64,000 nucleotides of DNA, taken from NCBI RefSeq assembly GCF_001640805.2, contig NC_066856.1, forward strand, positions 2,985,937 through 3,049,936. Reading direction: 5' to 3'. This document shows positions 1 to 14,624 of the stretch, one piece after another. Source of the DNA: Lates calcarifer (Eukaryota > Chordata > Actinopteri > Centropomidae). The notes below the pieces were generated by a model. The model made no database searches, was not told the origin of the DNA, and was given only the letters and a program-made list of their open reading frames with translations. The position numbers and the translations under genes are program-made. Numbering within the stretch: position 1 is the stretch's first letter; each line of letters opens with the position of its first letter.

Positions 1-3000
1 CACTGATTTTCTCTGATACTTGACTTGCTTGGCACACTGTTTGTCAAGAGCGCCAATGGTGCAGAGACCTATCCCTTTCAGCCTGGCGTGCATGGCGGCA
101 CAGCAGGTGGAACTACTTTATCTCCTAAACCGTTTGGGTAAGTTGGACTGAGCTCGCATGTAAATCAATCACCAGAGATCCCCGGAGGAGAGCAGTAGTA
201 GCTCATCTCTTGTATCAAGAGAGATCATTCTGGATGTTGTTGTTGTTAGAGGACTGGATTTACGAGTTTGCCTCCCCCTCCAGGTATTTTATTTGGAACA
301 AGGGGAAAGCTGTCTAAATTAAGAAGCACTGAGAATCTGCAACGGGGTGCTGGAGCTGGTGGGGCTGAAGGCAAAGGAGCTCAGACGTACCAGTGAACAG
401 ACAGGAGCTGACGTTAAGCATGTGCATCTGTGTGTGTCTGAGATTGCCTGTCTGAGGCACTGAGGAGAAAAAAGGAAGTGAAGAAGGATTGAAGACTAAA
501 AGAAAAAAGGGAAGAAAAACAGGATAAACGATGGTCTTAATATATCTAACCCAGGGTCTCATTAGCGAGTCTAATTGCTGTTTGTTAAAAGGGATTAAAT
601 GAAACCCTCTACCCAGCCTGGGTCTTTTACAAAGTAAAACAAATATGCTCTGAGCTCAGAAGCACCTGCTCACTAGATGTTCTTTGAATAAAACTTAATA
701 CAGCATAATAAACACAACCTCTCTCCATGTTATTTCTCCAGTGCATGAGTTCAGCCACTGATTGAACTGCATGGAAACAGTCTGATGACACACACAGAGA
801 GGCACTGCGGCCAAGCCTCTTTACACATGGACATCGTGATTGCATCCGTTCACAGTGTGTCCAACCTGCACAACACTCCATTAACACTCAGATTAAACAT
901 ACACAAAGGTTGTGCGTGAGTAACAAGAGTGATGATGAGGAGGTGCACAGACTACTGTTCCTGCTCCTGGTTTGGAGAGAGCTGGAGAGCGTGTCTCCTG
1001 TATTTTTTTTTTTTTTTTTTCAGGCACGGTTCGTCGTCCAAAGAGCTCTGATGTTTTTACAGGCTTCGTGTCAAATCCAGTTCAGTGCGGTTAAAGCAGG
1101 AAAGGAAAGGGGGTGACACTGGTCATTGTAATGAGCACCTGCGAGATGTGTCGCACTAATCCATGTGAGGTTCTAAAATAGAAAACAGTAAAAGTGAGTC
1201 TAACAAGAGGCTGTGACCACATCCCCTGGTTGTAAAAAGCTACAGGATCCTGTCTGTCCTTTCCCATAATCCTCTGTGTTTTTAGGCACAGAGCAGAATG
1301 GGCAAGTGCTTTTAAACAGGATTGAGCATGGCTGACTTATGATGGACAAGAAGCTTGAAGATCTGTCATATAACTTTGTTCCAAGGAGCAGTTTATGAAA
1401 CACATATGGTACTCTGCAGTGTGCTGTGGGTCACTATCAGTAAGATCATCTTAGTTTTTCCTTTTTTTAATCTGACAGACAATGATGACATCATTGAGTT
1501 GTTATGAGTAATTGCCCCTTGTTTATTGACTGTTTAAACAGGCACCAGTACAAGAAGCCATTGGAAAAATGTGTTGGGTCCTGTTCACATTGAAAAAGAG
1601 CAATAACAGAGGCAAAAACAGCAGTGTCAAAGAAAACTGAGCATAATTATTCCTCTAACACACAAGGCCTGAAGATCAGCTCTGCATTACCCATCAACAT
1701 AATAGTGATTTCACACATGAAAATCAAATCAAGAAACTGACATGTTTTGCCAGTAGTGTGTGTCAAACGTTTGGTGCATAATGTTCACTAGATGAAAATT
1801 AATCAAAATCAGTTCTAAATGAGTCTCAGCAAACAAAACCTGATACTGCTGAGAATTTTTTTGCAACAATATCATTGCTTGAGCTTCTTATGGACATAAA
1901 CCTGCAATTGTGGTTTTCAAATACTGTGTACAGTATGTATTTCAAGTGGCAATCGCTTAGTGCCAGTGCTTTCTTTGGAGTGGATGGACGCTTGTCAAAT
2001 ATAGAAGTAACACAAGATTTATGGCCATAGGGCTTCTGGAGGAAACCAATGACAAAGTCTACATCTACATGACTTAAAACACTTTTTGTTTATTTTGGTT
2101 GCAATTCTGCAAGGCGACACTTGGCTCTTCTTGCAAAATCACCGAGGCACTTTACAAGAGCTTTTATGTATTTCCAGAATGCTGAAATGTAACCACAAAA
2201 CATATCTTTGAGAAAATCATATCGCCATAAAACTTGAATATTCCCAGCCCCTGAAACTGTGCTGATGTGCTTACAGCGCTTTCTTAAATTTTGCAGGTTG
2301 TCATTTAAATCAAAAATAGAAAAACAAATATGTTAACAACATGGATGTCATGGGCAGATTAAAATGTGGGAGAAATGTCTGTGTGCTGCTGCAGTACAGA
2401 TTATTACAGGATTTTATTTTCATATTGGATATAATATTATTAATATGAACATTCATCAGTGATTTTGTGTGCAAGCACCATGTAGTGCTTCAATTACCTT
2501 ACTGTACACTTGATATCATATGTTTTATATAAAGTCGGACAGGCCAGTGAGCTCAGTTCACAGAGCTAACATTTCCATGGCTGTGGATTTGACCCCTGCA
2601 TTGGCCAATGTCAGACCTTTTTGTGGCAGAGTTTTCTAGTGAGAGGGGAGACTTTCCACCAACTGGCCAAATATGAAATATTTCATGCCAAGTAGCTGGT
2701 TAAAGCTCCATGTCTTCAAGTACATACCCTGTGCCAAAGTTCTTAAGTAATTCACTGATTCTCTATCAGCACCTGGGCAGCTACTGCTGTTCTTACTCTG
2801 TTTAGCTTTTTGAAGTAGGAGAAACAGAGCAGAGAACTTACTAGTGGGGTTTCTCAGAAGGTGATTTTGTCTTTGACATTCCCAGTTCAAGTTCTGTCAG
2901 GGACCTTTGCTGCATGTCACCCGTCTTTTCTCCTCCCTCATTTCCTGTCAACTCTCTACTGTCTGTTATCAAGTGGAAGAAAAAACTTCCCCCAAAATTA

Positions 3001-5145
3001 CTAATAAAAGTAAATGTGAAAGCTGTCTTTGCCTGGTTCATGTGAGGATATGATGCCCCCACCTTGACCTGTTTACCAGATAAAGGCCTCTAAAGACCCT
3101 TGAGCTGGCAAAATCCGTTCTGGTAGACTGATTGCCTTGCCTCCGCTCCCCCTTCTCCTTGCCCGGAGATAGCAGCTGGTTCTACTCTCTCAAGATTTTC
3201 AGCACACTTAAATAAAAACACAGATCTTCCCTCTCTTTCTCTCCTCCTCCCTTCACCTCCTTGCTCCTCTGTCTCCCTCGCTTCATCTCTTACAGTGTAA
3301 TTATTATTTTGAAAGCGCGGTCTGAGAAGCCGTCCACATTTGGCACTGCCTCACTCACTAACGCTCCGGGAGCTCTAATACAATTTGACTTTTGCTTTAT
3401 AACCTCTCCAGGAAGACATCAGGGGCCCTTTGTTCCTTCCCTCCCCTGTGTCAGGATGAAGGGAGAGCTGAGGTAGCAGCTGAGAACAGGAGAGCGGAGA
3501 GTGGGCAAGGCGAGAGGTAATAAAAAGCAAGGAGGGAGGGGAGAGGAGTGAGTGGCATGCCTGTTTTTAGAAAGGGGGTGAGGAAGAACACGTGGATGAA
3601 AAGAGTGAGCTGAGATGACGATAGATATTGAGTGGAAGATGGGAATGGAAAAGGTGGTGAGGGGAAGAGAGAGTGAGAACAGACAAAGAGGGCGAGTTGT
3701 TAAGTGTAGTGAGAGGTGGATGAGAGAGGAGGCTGGTTCCCCATCCTCCCATCATTAGAGGAGGGTGCTGCTTGAGACCTTTATGTTGGTGCAGGTCCAG
3801 CGCTGGCGCAGGCGGGCCAATCAGAAAGAGAACCAGAGAAGAATATTGCTTCTTGGAAATAATGAGACATCATTGTGAGAGGCACGAAAAGAAAAAGAGT
3901 TCCCTGTGAACGGACAAATATAATTTAGAGAGGACTTTGCCTGAAGACAACTCTGTTGTCCATCACATCATTTATTCTCAGCACAGAACAGTATACCTCT
4001 GCCACTTCTCTGTATAGTCTAGAGTTGTTATTGTTTTGTTGTTCATAAGCAATCCAGCTGAAGTGAGTTTAAACTTTAATTCTCCTCTCTTCCTCTTTTT
4101 TGTATTAGCATCAGTGGCAGTGGTTTCGTATAATAGTAGTGCTGGTATTTACACTGCAGCTGCATCATTTTTTGTTGTTGTCAGTGTTAGTCATAGAAAG
4201 TTAAAGAACTACTCTTACCAGCTTTATATGACATGTTATTCAGTTTGAGTGTGGACAGCGTACAGTATTACAATAGTCTCTATTTTAAGGTGATACAAAT
4301 CATTGCTGTGACACCAATTTGAGTAGAGGATAAATGTTTATCTTTGGAATAGACTATCGCACCATGCTGAATTCAGTAACATACCTGACCGTCACTTGAC
4401 CTTCTCCTTATGTACTGTTAGCTCCATACTGTGCTTTAACAGGCAGCCACAGCAGGAGTACAGGTATGCATCAGATCAGCATCAGCAGACTGCCAGGGTG
4501 GCCTGCAGTATCATTACACATGAATGATGGCTGTCAATAGTCTTTGTTTGAGCCAAGAGGCTTTTCTGGACAGATAACTTTGGCCATGGACACAAAATAT
4601 TGTCATTTTATTTGTGTGGAGCACGTTGCTGGGGAGTGTTTTACATGAAAACAAACAAACAAAAAACAAAATAGAAGATGCATTCAACTTTAAAAACGCT
4701 GAGATGCTCAAGTGTAATTAACAGAGTCAAATATAGACTAATGCAAGTCCACATGCTCCACCTGAGCCCTTGCCAAGGTTTGATTACCAAGACAAGATAA
4801 TGAAGTTTTTTGAGGTCATTAAAAACCTTGTAAAACTCAACAGTCTGGCTGACACAGCCCCTTTCAAACCTGCAGCAACAGCCTCAAGGAGTCACTGCAG
4901 AGGAAGGAACAACTATTACCAAACAGGAATAGATTGAGCATCAGGTAATTTCTATCACTTGCTTATTGTTCCCAAACAGTAGCCTTTCAAAGAAAAGGGC
5001 AGCTGCACTTAGGGAATATCCCACTTTGAACACAACCACTTTGAAGTTAAAGAATTTTGGAAATACAGTATGTTCCTCTACAAGTTTTCAACAAGCAGTC
5101 AATGCCTGCCTTGTTCCAATGCTAACAATGTAGTCTAATCACAAA

Positions 5146-5305
5146 GCTCCGAGGACTAATCAGCCTGTCTGCGGCCTGCGTGTGAGCTCCGCTGCTGCTC
5201 CGCTGCACAGACTGGGGGTTGGGTTCAGCCTCGCGGCGCGAGTCTCTCTGGAGGGGTGCGGAGCGGTCAGAGTGCCAGGCAGCCAGACTTTGGACCGTGG
5301 GCATT
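5146..5305. promoter_or_regulatory. small CpG-rich cluster
   Basis: About 12 CpG in 150 bp and roughly 60% GC, in a neighbourhood that is AT-rich and CpG-poor. The core TCGCGGCGCGAG contains four CpG. An open frame on the minus strand (5122-5304) covers it but shows no family resemblance. It could be an unmethylated regulatory element, a minor promoter, or the first exon of an unrecognised transcript. Confidence 0.3.
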
Positions 5306-7079
5306 TCCTCTTTTCAGATGGCTTCAGTTAAAGGGGCGCTCCATTCTCTCAACCTCTGGCTGGCTGTAAACCAGCCCCTGTGGAGCATCACTCATTAGGG
5401 CCTGTTGTCCAAAGCCAAAATCTCAACTGCTCCCCTAGCTGTTGCAACAGCACTCCCCGCCATCAACACCTGCTAACACATGACACGCAGGCTCCGTCTG
5501 ACTGCTGGGAAGGACTCCCTTCAGTTTTCCCACCTTTGACTAACAGGGCCCTAAGCATCTCTTTCTTTTCCTGACGCCTTTGCTTGTCAGATGCTCCCTT
5601 TTCAGCCATTTCTTTTTTTGACCTCAGGCTGCATTTCCTCAAAAACGCCTCAGAGTTCCGAAAGTCATCACATTGGTGTAAAACTAACTGTTATTAGTTG
5701 GCAAAGGTGAACTGCTTTATGGTTTGTTTGTCTTAGGGCCCTGCCACATGGTTTCTTTCATGTGACTCACCACTGCTTTGACAGTTTAACTTGTTATGTG
5801 GAACAGACCTTTTCACAGATCTGTCCTCTGTCCACCAGGTCTGGTCTGGACGAGACCTGGTAGCTCAGTCTCCTGTCTGCATAACACATAATATACTGGC
5901 ATCCTCACTGGACCTATGGCTCTTTATTGGAAATTACATCACCTCGTAAAGGGACATGACCCATTACAAAATCACACTGCTTCTTGTTATTCTTCCTTTA
6001 CAAAGAAGAGAGTCTCACTCCTGTACTCTCATCTAGTCCTCTTTCATTCTCTCCGCCTTGATTCAGTTTGTTTTTTATCCGTCTCTTAGATCACGTGAGC
6101 TTCCATCACACCTCTGAGGTGGCCAGGCAGGTCATCAGACGAGTACTTGATTAGAAACACAAACAGCACCCAGTGTGTTTGCAGGCACCCCATGCTCATT
6201 CCCAGCCCTCCTATAGAGGATGACAATATGTCAAAACATGATGTGTGAGGAGCATGTAGGTTGAGGGGCCAGGCCTAAGCTTTTAGGGTCCGGGAACAAG
6301 CTGAGCAATACATCTGTGATTGTCATGATCAGGGTTGAGCCCCTGTCAGACCCTCACAGTGTTGATACAGAGATGCCAAGAGCTCCTAACATGTCACCGT
6401 GTTTCCCAGTACATGGCAATAACAACGGGAAATCTACGTGTCTGTTACAAGGTCGTTACGTGCAGCGGGAGCCTGCATTGGTGAAAAGATATACATTCTA
6501 TCAACCTCTAGGGTTTCATATGAGCGCTTGTTACACAGCTTGTTAAGTGTACCTCTGTTTTTGTAAAAGCAGAGATTCATAATGTGATGATGTGTCCTTG
6601 TGGAACCACAGTGAAATCAAACTTATGTCTTTACATTTCTATAGGGAATCCGACATTTTCTTCCTATTAGCTCACATATGTTCTCTAAGCCGTCAAGACC
6701 ACATATGGATTTCATGTTATATTTGGCAATCAAGGCTATTGTGCAAAAGTCATAAAGGCTGCACACCTGCACAAAGGACTAGATATTAGAGAGAGAATAA
6801 AAAAAAATCATGAATATATCATAAGAAACAAAATATCACTAATGTGCAGCCATCAGTGTAGGATAAAGCAGAGGTGATAAGATCTGATGTAGATGCAGAT
6901 AACTATAGAACGATCACATTAAGTCGTCTTGACACTGTCAGCTGCAGGTTCTTTGCTTTTATTCTGGTTTTGAGGTTTGTGGCTCAGCATGTTGCGTTGA
7001 TTAGCCAGAGTAAAGCCCCAGTCACACCAGAAAGTGTCACAGCGAAGTTAATCTACATGTCCTTGTGAAAAGGGTGGTG

Positions 7080-7700
7080 CTAGAAGCTTAGTCTATGGTC
7101 TATATGGTGAACTGCTGTGGCTGGCAAGCTAACATGTTAGCCAGCCGTGAACAAACACTGGCCGGACACAGCTATCCTGTTTAAAACGAGAGCCACCTGT
7201 ACAGCGGGCTACGTGATATGCGTGCGGTACAAACGATCTATGCGCACGCTAGGAAGCACCAATCCCAGCATGTAGCATACCAAAAATGATGGAGGGAAAC
7301 TCAGCTGACAGCCTCTACCAAGCATTGCCACCCAAACGAAACACGATTCAAACCCCGAGCAATTAAATGGGAATGTAACAAAAACACGAAAACAGCGCAT
7401 GTCCACTTTAGCGCTTCTGCTAATTTCACCACTTTAAGCAAACCACACAAACAAGGTGTCGTGAAAACAGAGACTCTGCTGATTACTATGATGTCTGTCT
7501 CATCACTGTGCTAGGTGCTAAGCTAGCAGCCAAAGAGTAGCAAAAAAAACTAAACAAAATCATAAAGTATGTCTTACCTTTGCTGTTTTGTGGTTAAAAG
7601 TTACATTCCAGCTCGAAAAAGACGCTGCTAATGTCTACTCCTATGACTCTGTTAGTTTGAAACGAATGGTCATGTTTGTTTACACAACGATGAAGGGGTT
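7080..7700. repeat. possible unclassified interspersed repeat
   Basis: The block has more CpG and a different base texture from its flanks, with phrases such as CTAACATGTTAGCCAGC and GTTTGTTTACACAACGATG that look like non-autonomous transposon sequence. I could not find matching terminal inverted repeats or a target-site duplication, so the limits are approximate. Confidence 0.2.
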
Positions 7701-10700
7701 TTTAGAGTGAAGTATGCACTCTTCCTACGATATACTATCTCTGGGTTTGCTTCCTTCTGGATCCAGGTGAATTCACTCTGACACAGGAACACATATCCTG
7801 ACTCTGACACTTCTGTAGTAATCTCACATGTCTTAGCTTTCTTTTGAGACCAATACTATACATACAGCCCTTGAAGGTACGAAGATACACTCCATTTATT
7901 TTGGGTGAGTCATTTCGGACAAGAGGCAGAAAGTGCTTCGAAGGAAGTTTCTGAAAAAGATGCTACTTCTTATAAATAATATTTTTTGATCATTATTGTG
8001 AGTACCTCATACAAATATCAAGTCTTGCTGAAAATGAAACAGCAGATTGCTAGTTTGCTTTTTAATGCAGTTTTAATCTTTAATCATTACTCGCTGTAAA
8101 AAAAAATGTATTTAGTACATAATGCTACATTAGTGCTAAAGCATTAAAATGCCACTAAGCTGAAGCTGACAGTGGGGAGATTCAGGTCTAACAGGTAGGG
8201 CTGTATTCAGCAACCATTCAGCCAAAAACATAAACTTGTCCTCACTCATGTCTCATGATCTGTCTGCGGCCCTTTTCAGTGTCAGAGGGCTGTCAGCTCA
8301 TCTGAGGCCCTGCGCAGAGCAATGAGCTTCTTAGGTATCTTGGAGGTCCTGGGCTCAGTCCCTGTGGTGTAGCTGCTGCCACATGGAGGTAACTCTAGCG
8401 GACTTAATATTAATGACCAGTGACCAGGGCCTCCTTGTAATCCACTTACCGTCATTACACTGGGTCAGCATGGCTACTGCTGCTGGGCTCTCATACCCCA
8501 GCTGGACGTTCTACTACATTCCATTTGAGTGGTGTATGGTTGGAAGATGGAGAAACACTGTTTTGCTACTTACATTTGCATGTATTGGATTTTACAAAGT
8601 TGCACGAACCTGTTCAACTGACAGTGCTGCTGGAAACCTATCAGGACAGTACAGACTATTAAAAGAATGCTTCATTGCAATGAAAACAGACACATTTGGA
8701 ATGCAGGTGATATTTTTTGCTTTTCTCCGGTATTCACTCGCTCTGTCTAGGGGAAATCGTGGCAGTTTTGAGACTAATTTGTAGCACACATGAGGAAGGT
8801 CCTGACCTCAGGAGTGCTCTAGCTTTAAAGATGACAGTTCAGAGTCTGTGTAATTAAAACTGCTCCGATAGAGGCCAACGAGGCTCAGGGGAAGGCCGTA
8901 GCCAAAGTTTAAGAAAATACAGGTGGACAGCTCCATACTCCTCTAACATAGTCAATGCCTTTGTGCAACCTCGGCCCCTGTACCCTGCTTTAGCTCCACA
9001 TGTGTCAGAGGAATTTTCAGTGCTGAGGACCCTCCAGATGAACTTTTACCCCTTGGACTCATTTACAAATGTACACACAGAGTTGAGTTAACCTGCGCAG
9101 CCCCGGCAGGCAGTGTATAAATACGCCACCCTGCATTAATGACCAACAGTGCTACGGCTATTAGACCGAACGTGTTGTTATGATTTCCACACATTCTCAT
9201 CAGGGTGAAAAGGTGTTCTCAGGCTGGGGAGGAATGAAGGGCATCCCCTGTTCTCTTCTCACTCCCCACCCTCCAGTTCCTCAAGTCCTGTAATTGAGAA
9301 ATACAGCTCAAGGTAACATGCCCTGAAGACCTTTGCTTACAGACATGAGGTAATGGTGAGGCTAATTAGGCTGAGGAGACAGGGTGGGCGGAAGCTCCTG
9401 GCCTGAAGCCCCATTAGTCTAAAGTACAGTCTCCCTATGGTCAAGGGCATTTACCCCAGGATGAGGAAAACAGAGCGGCATCGCTGGCTGGCTCCTACAG
9501 GTAAAGCCATGGTGATGGACTGAATCACCACATGAAAGGCTGGGCAAAGGCAGGATAGCGGAACGCTGGAGAAAGAGAAGCGAGAGACTCTGAAAGAAAG
9601 GCTCATTCAAGAAAGAGATGAGGAAACTCAGCAGGAGTCTAGGTCTCTCTCCTTCTTACCCTGCCTACCCACTTCTGATGGTCATGATGTACAATTTGTC
9701 ATGTTACAAAGGCAAGACTTATCACATTGAGCCCTGTTCAGGATATTGGCCCTGACGCTGTAATTTTAACGTAGTAAATCAAAATGATTGCAGCGTATAT
9801 TGTAACGCGAGACAGAGACATTTAGCTTTAATGGTTTCCGAAATGCGTCAGGGGACGTTGTAGGAACCCACTATGACATGTCGCTGGGCTCGGGGCAGGA
9901 CGGGCTTTCTGACTTTTCCACAGCTTAATTCCTTCTGTTCGTCTGCTCAGCCCGCTTCTGCCCTGCATGTCTGGCTCTGGCCCTCATCTCCTAAACAATG
10001 GGTTCAGTTAATGCATGGATTTATGAACATGAAAAATACTTCACAAGGGCAAGAAAGAGAGCAATTCATGAGACCGTACTGCAGTGCAACAGGGGCAACA
10101 TTAATCTCCAGAACCTGAGATAAAAGCTGAACTTTACTCACTATAAATCCTCAGATTCCTAACGTGTTCTGTTAAACTATTACAGTTGTCAGACCAAGAG
10201 GGGACTAGACGGAGAACAGGACTTTGATTTGGTGAACGCCAGTGTTCATGTCTGAGCTGGGGAAGCCATCACCTGGCCTTCACTCACACGGCAACTCACT
10301 CAAGGGATGATGGAGAAAGATGAATAAAGAGGAAGAGGGAGATTTGTTATCTTAAATCAGTCAGGGGCTGCAGCCAGACTTTTATTGAACTATATGAAGA
10401 TTTATTGAAAGTGTTTCTTTCTTTGCTACTACTCACTGTAGGGCAATGCCATTTACCGCTGTTTTTTCATCATATACACCAACCCAAATGTACACAGATA
10501 GGATTTTTCAGTATGACATCATCACTCATCTAAAGTACCTTCACATATGTGGCTGATCCCTGGCCCTTCGTTATCCATGTCAGGGGAAATTTAATCTGTG
10601 AACACATGTTTCTGTCCTCCTCAGTTGAGCAGCATTTGGGCTAATGCAACACTCATTACTCTAACAATGCCGTGGGATCCTCCTGAAGGCGCAGGCTGAT

Positions 10701-12999
10701 GACACGTCAAAAACCCAAGAAGCAAAACGGTATGTCCGTCACTAGCTTCAGTGACACTGCATCAGGGGCTGGTCGTTCGTCACAGAAAGATCCCGGGAGT
10801 CCAGGGAGTATCATGCACTTGCAAGGCAAATGGAGTGCTATCAAAACAAAGCTCAACACCTTTCACACCTCAAGACAGGCAGAGTCCAATAAACACATGG
10901 AAAAAACTGACAGTGGATGAGATAGTAGGTTAACAAAGACATGACCTGGAGTATAATGGATAGAACTGTGGAGTGAAACTGAAGATGGAAAAGGTGGCAG
11001 CAGCTGTTGGCTCCTTCAAGTCTGAGGTCAGTCCATCTTTATCCATGAGAACATTGGTAAAAAGGGCCTGAGTGCTACCTTTTCTATTACAATGTGAGAG
11101 GAAATGGGGTCCATTCACACTCACTTAGAACCTAGAGTATGTCACTGTCCAAACACTGGGCAGTGCAGGGTGCCGTTTGTCTTGTGTTAAACATGGACCA
11201 TTGAGCTTGATGGCTGTTGGAAGCGGAAACCCTTGCTCACTCACTCAGCCTGCCTTAGCTCAGAGGGCACAATGGGCCGGTGCCCTGCTCCCGTAAAGCT
11301 AGGAGCCTTTGAGTCTTCCCCATTTCTCTGTTATCCTAATAAGGAAGAATGACGGAGTGGGACAAGGACATGGGACATGGAATAGATCGTGCCTCCCTTC
11401 GGCCTGAGAGAGTGCCGTCATCCTCCTCCTGACCTTCTCTGCCACCTCCTCCTCCACCTCACTGCATCCGCCTTGGCTGTACCCCCCCCCCGCTCCACAC
11501 AGCCATCAAAGTGAGCACTGTGGAAAAGAGGAAACATGAAGGTTAGGTGACCTGATTTGGATCGGTGGGGGATTTTTTTGGAACCTCATCAAGTGGAGGC
11601 CTGCCGAATCCTCATGGTGTGTTGCTGGTTGGAGGCTGGACTTCTCAAGAGCCCACTTTTACTACCACCCCCTCTGACCCCACCTGTTCACAGAACCACT
11701 GTTTCAAAGGTCCAGTGACATCTGAGTTTGTAATTTGGCGCACAGCTGTAGCAGGACACTGGGGTTTAATTGGGCTGCACCGCTCTGGTGATTTCAGCAG
11801 TCACTGCATTTGGGGCCTTTGCTTCAATTTTAACCCAACAAATCTTTAATGTCTATTTTAGGAGCTTATCCTCCACCTAAATGTGCAGATAACAACTAAA
11901 ACTGCTTTTAAACTTCTCTTAGTTAGCATTTTCTTTTACCAGTTTTCAAGAAGTTTATTTAAAATGCGTGGTAAATGTTGTTTGAAAATCTATTTTGACA
12001 GACTAAGAGTTATTTTTTTCATGAATACAGTTCTTAAGGATGTTTTTCTGACTTTCCATCTTTATTTAATGGGTCAGATCGTAGAGGCACAGGCCAACTG
12101 GGCCACACGGAACCAAATAACAATTTGTCATTTCATTAATTCATGCTATTGCATTGTGGGGCAAAATACTCTGATACAGTCAAAACCAAATTCAGCTGTA
12201 ATGGTCCATAGGTGAGAAAAACAGCCAGCAACTTATACTTAACACTCCCAAGTGCTGTCATTTACAAGATGAAAGGTGTCAGCTCTGTTTATACAACTGG
12301 ACACTTTGGAGTGAACTTCTGTGGAGCAGCTGAAAGATGTTGCTGGAAAATTTTTCTCTAAACTGAACAAAGATAGATGTGAATGGCACTTGGGGGCACA
12401 AGTCCCAGAAAAACGGGGTAGGTATTCCTCTCATGCCATTCCATCTCACACATCACTGGTGACTGCTCTTTGCCCTGTTAAAGCCATGAATGAAATAAAA
12501 TGTATGCCTTGGAAATACACGTTTAGTTGGATTTCCTTTAATATAAAATGTAGCAGTTATCAAGAATAATGTAAATTCATACGCCTTGCCTCATAAACAG
12601 CATTTCATTTACAGCAAGAAATTACAAATATTTTCTGGAGACTGTACAAATCTGATTTGAATCAACAAGATGGATGGCTGGGGGGTCAGATATGAGGAGA
12701 TCAACAAGTAAAAAAAAAACATGTAAAAAGGGAACTTAATGTGATGATAACAAAACCAAGGAGCTAAATAAAGGGGTGAGGGGTGTTAAAGTCCCTTTGA
12801 AAAGTGTGTTATCATTACTGAACAGCATAAACTCTCATAACCCTTTTTAAAAAGTGGACAGAAATCAAATTTATAAATGGAATATTCTGTGGTAAAAGAT
12901 AACATAAATGCACATGATGATGAATTTGGGCAAAAGTAACTTGAGCTGGACATATCAGCCAGTAAAGTAGTCAATTTTTCAAAGTGAAAAGAAGAATGT

Positions 13000-13297
13000 T
13001 TACTCTCATACCTCTATGTTAAGTATGGAGCTAGAGCCAGGAGGTAATTAGCTTAGTTTAGTGTAAAGATTGGAAGGAGTGGGAAGGTTTAAAAATATTT
13101 CTACAAGCTCTCTAAAGCTCCCAAATGAACATGTGTCTTTTTCATAAACAGAAACAAGTTCATAAAATCATAACTTTAGATGTACCTTTGAAGAGCCAGA
13201 CTAGCTGTTTCCCCCCGTTTCCAGTCATGCAAAGCTAAGCTAGTCACCACATGGCTTTACAGCTCCATACTCAATGTATGTATAGACACATACTTCC
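13000..13297. repeat. fold-back interspersed repeat typical of percomorph fish
   Basis: The right half contains AGCCAGACTAGCTGTTTCCC, TTTCCAGTC and AAGCTAAGCTAG, and the left half contains the inverse (TTAGCTTAGTTTAGTGTAAAG, ATTGGAAGG). The outer parts (TATGGAGCT on the left, AGCTCCATA on the right) also pair. I know this sequence as a very abundant non-autonomous repeat in percomorph genomes. The arms are diverged, so the copy is old. The exact ends are uncertain. Confidence 0.65.
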
Positions 13298-14624
13298 CAA
13301 AATGTTGCATTTTAAATCTGTAAAATAACTCTCTTCAACAGGCTTTCACTACATTAGCAGCAAAGAACCACTGATCTACAAGGGCTGTAATAATGTTAAT
13401 GACAATGATAGAGCCATGATTAATAACTAGCTGCTTTTAAAATCAGTCTCCCAGAATTTAGAGTTAAATAATGCTATGATAGAAGCTTAAAAAGGAAAAG
13501 TACAGAGTAAAAAACGAGTAAGTTAGACTGGGAATGGGAGACTCAAATTAGCAATAAACTTCTAATGCTCATAAAGTCAGGAGCGGCTACTTAGCATTTC
13601 TCTAAATTAAAATCCTGGAAGTGTGCTATGGACCCACTATTAGCAGCCTTGCTGAAGCCATTTTTATGTGAATAAAAATAGAGCCTCCACCCTAATAAAA
13701 CAGAATTGTGAACATTTTCTTCTAGCAGACGGCCAAGAGTGTCCAGTTCTGGGACTTTAAATGGCAAAGCTGTTATGCTGGGCACCTTCATATGAAGGGT
13801 GGCTTTTCAAAATGCTCCTAAATGGAATATATAACACCTAAATAAAATAGCTCTTTATGTGCTTTGTAGGGGGAAAACTAGACTAGGGTGATGAAATCAA
13901 AACACTTGACTGAAAGAGGAGATGTCTCTGGCGTAAAAAGCTGTCAGAGAGGAGGCTACAGTTAAGAGTGGGTTTCTCTAAGAGTCAAGATATGTATATA
14001 AAAGATATGCCAAAAAACAAAAACAAAAATGGAACATTTTAGAAAATATATTAATTTCTCTTAAATAAAATTACACTTATTGCCCTTTCTTGAGAGTGTA
14101 CCTGACAATGTTTTGTTTGGGGTAACAGTCATGGAAGCATTTTAGAAGCACAGAAGAAGTAAGACAGAAGGCAAGTATGTTTTTCCTTTCACCCATTTCC
14201 CCCTCAGAGGTTCTGTTCTCTTACAGAAGTTGGTGGACAACTTATACATGTAAGTTGCCAACCAAGAAGAAATATGTCAATCCCTTTGGTTTCTAATGGT
14301 CTAATGTTATAAACACACTAAAGGAGTCCTGGTTGGCAAGGTTGCTGATGTGCTGGCAGGACTGCTGGTGCTATGATGGTCCAGGCTCGTTCCACATTCT
14401 GGTTTGGACTAAAGAGCTCCAACTCGTGGCCATGGTTGTGTGACCCAGACTGAGACCCGGTTCAGTGTCCAAGGCCCATATTCTGGACGGACGCCCTAAG
14501 CCTCAACCCTGTCAGATCTGGTCAGACCTGGAGATTCACATCCAGACCGCAGCTGAGGTCTAAATCCGACCTGATCCCAGGCAAAAGCTTATTTTTAGCT
14601 CTGTGCACCTCAGGTATGGCGACA

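Larger units (their letters stand above)
1..14624. other. intergenic region downstream of mpp7, no gene supported
   Basis: I read both strands and found no set of exons, no recognisable protein and no RNA gene. Open frames here are at most 133 codons and have no family features. The region holds a T18 run at 1003-1020, a CpG-rich patch at 5146-5305, a CpG-bearing block at 7080-7700, a 9-base C run near 11481 and a fold-back repeat at 13000-13297. Distal enhancers may exist but cannot be shown from sequence alone. Confidence 0.6.

Noticed and set aside
2541..2640. tRNA-derived SINE-like phrase (GAGCTCAGTTCACAGAGC ... GGATTTGACCCC)
   Set aside because: A- and B-box resemblance is weak, and no tail or target duplication was found.
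5850..5890. TGGTAGCTCAGT phrase resembling the start of a tRNA
   Set aside because: No B box (GGTTCGAATCC) or cloverleaf follows, so not a tRNA gene.
8383..8784. 133-codon open frame on the plus strand in the intergenic part
   Set aside because: No recognisable domain, ordinary intergenic composition, no supporting splice sites or promoter.
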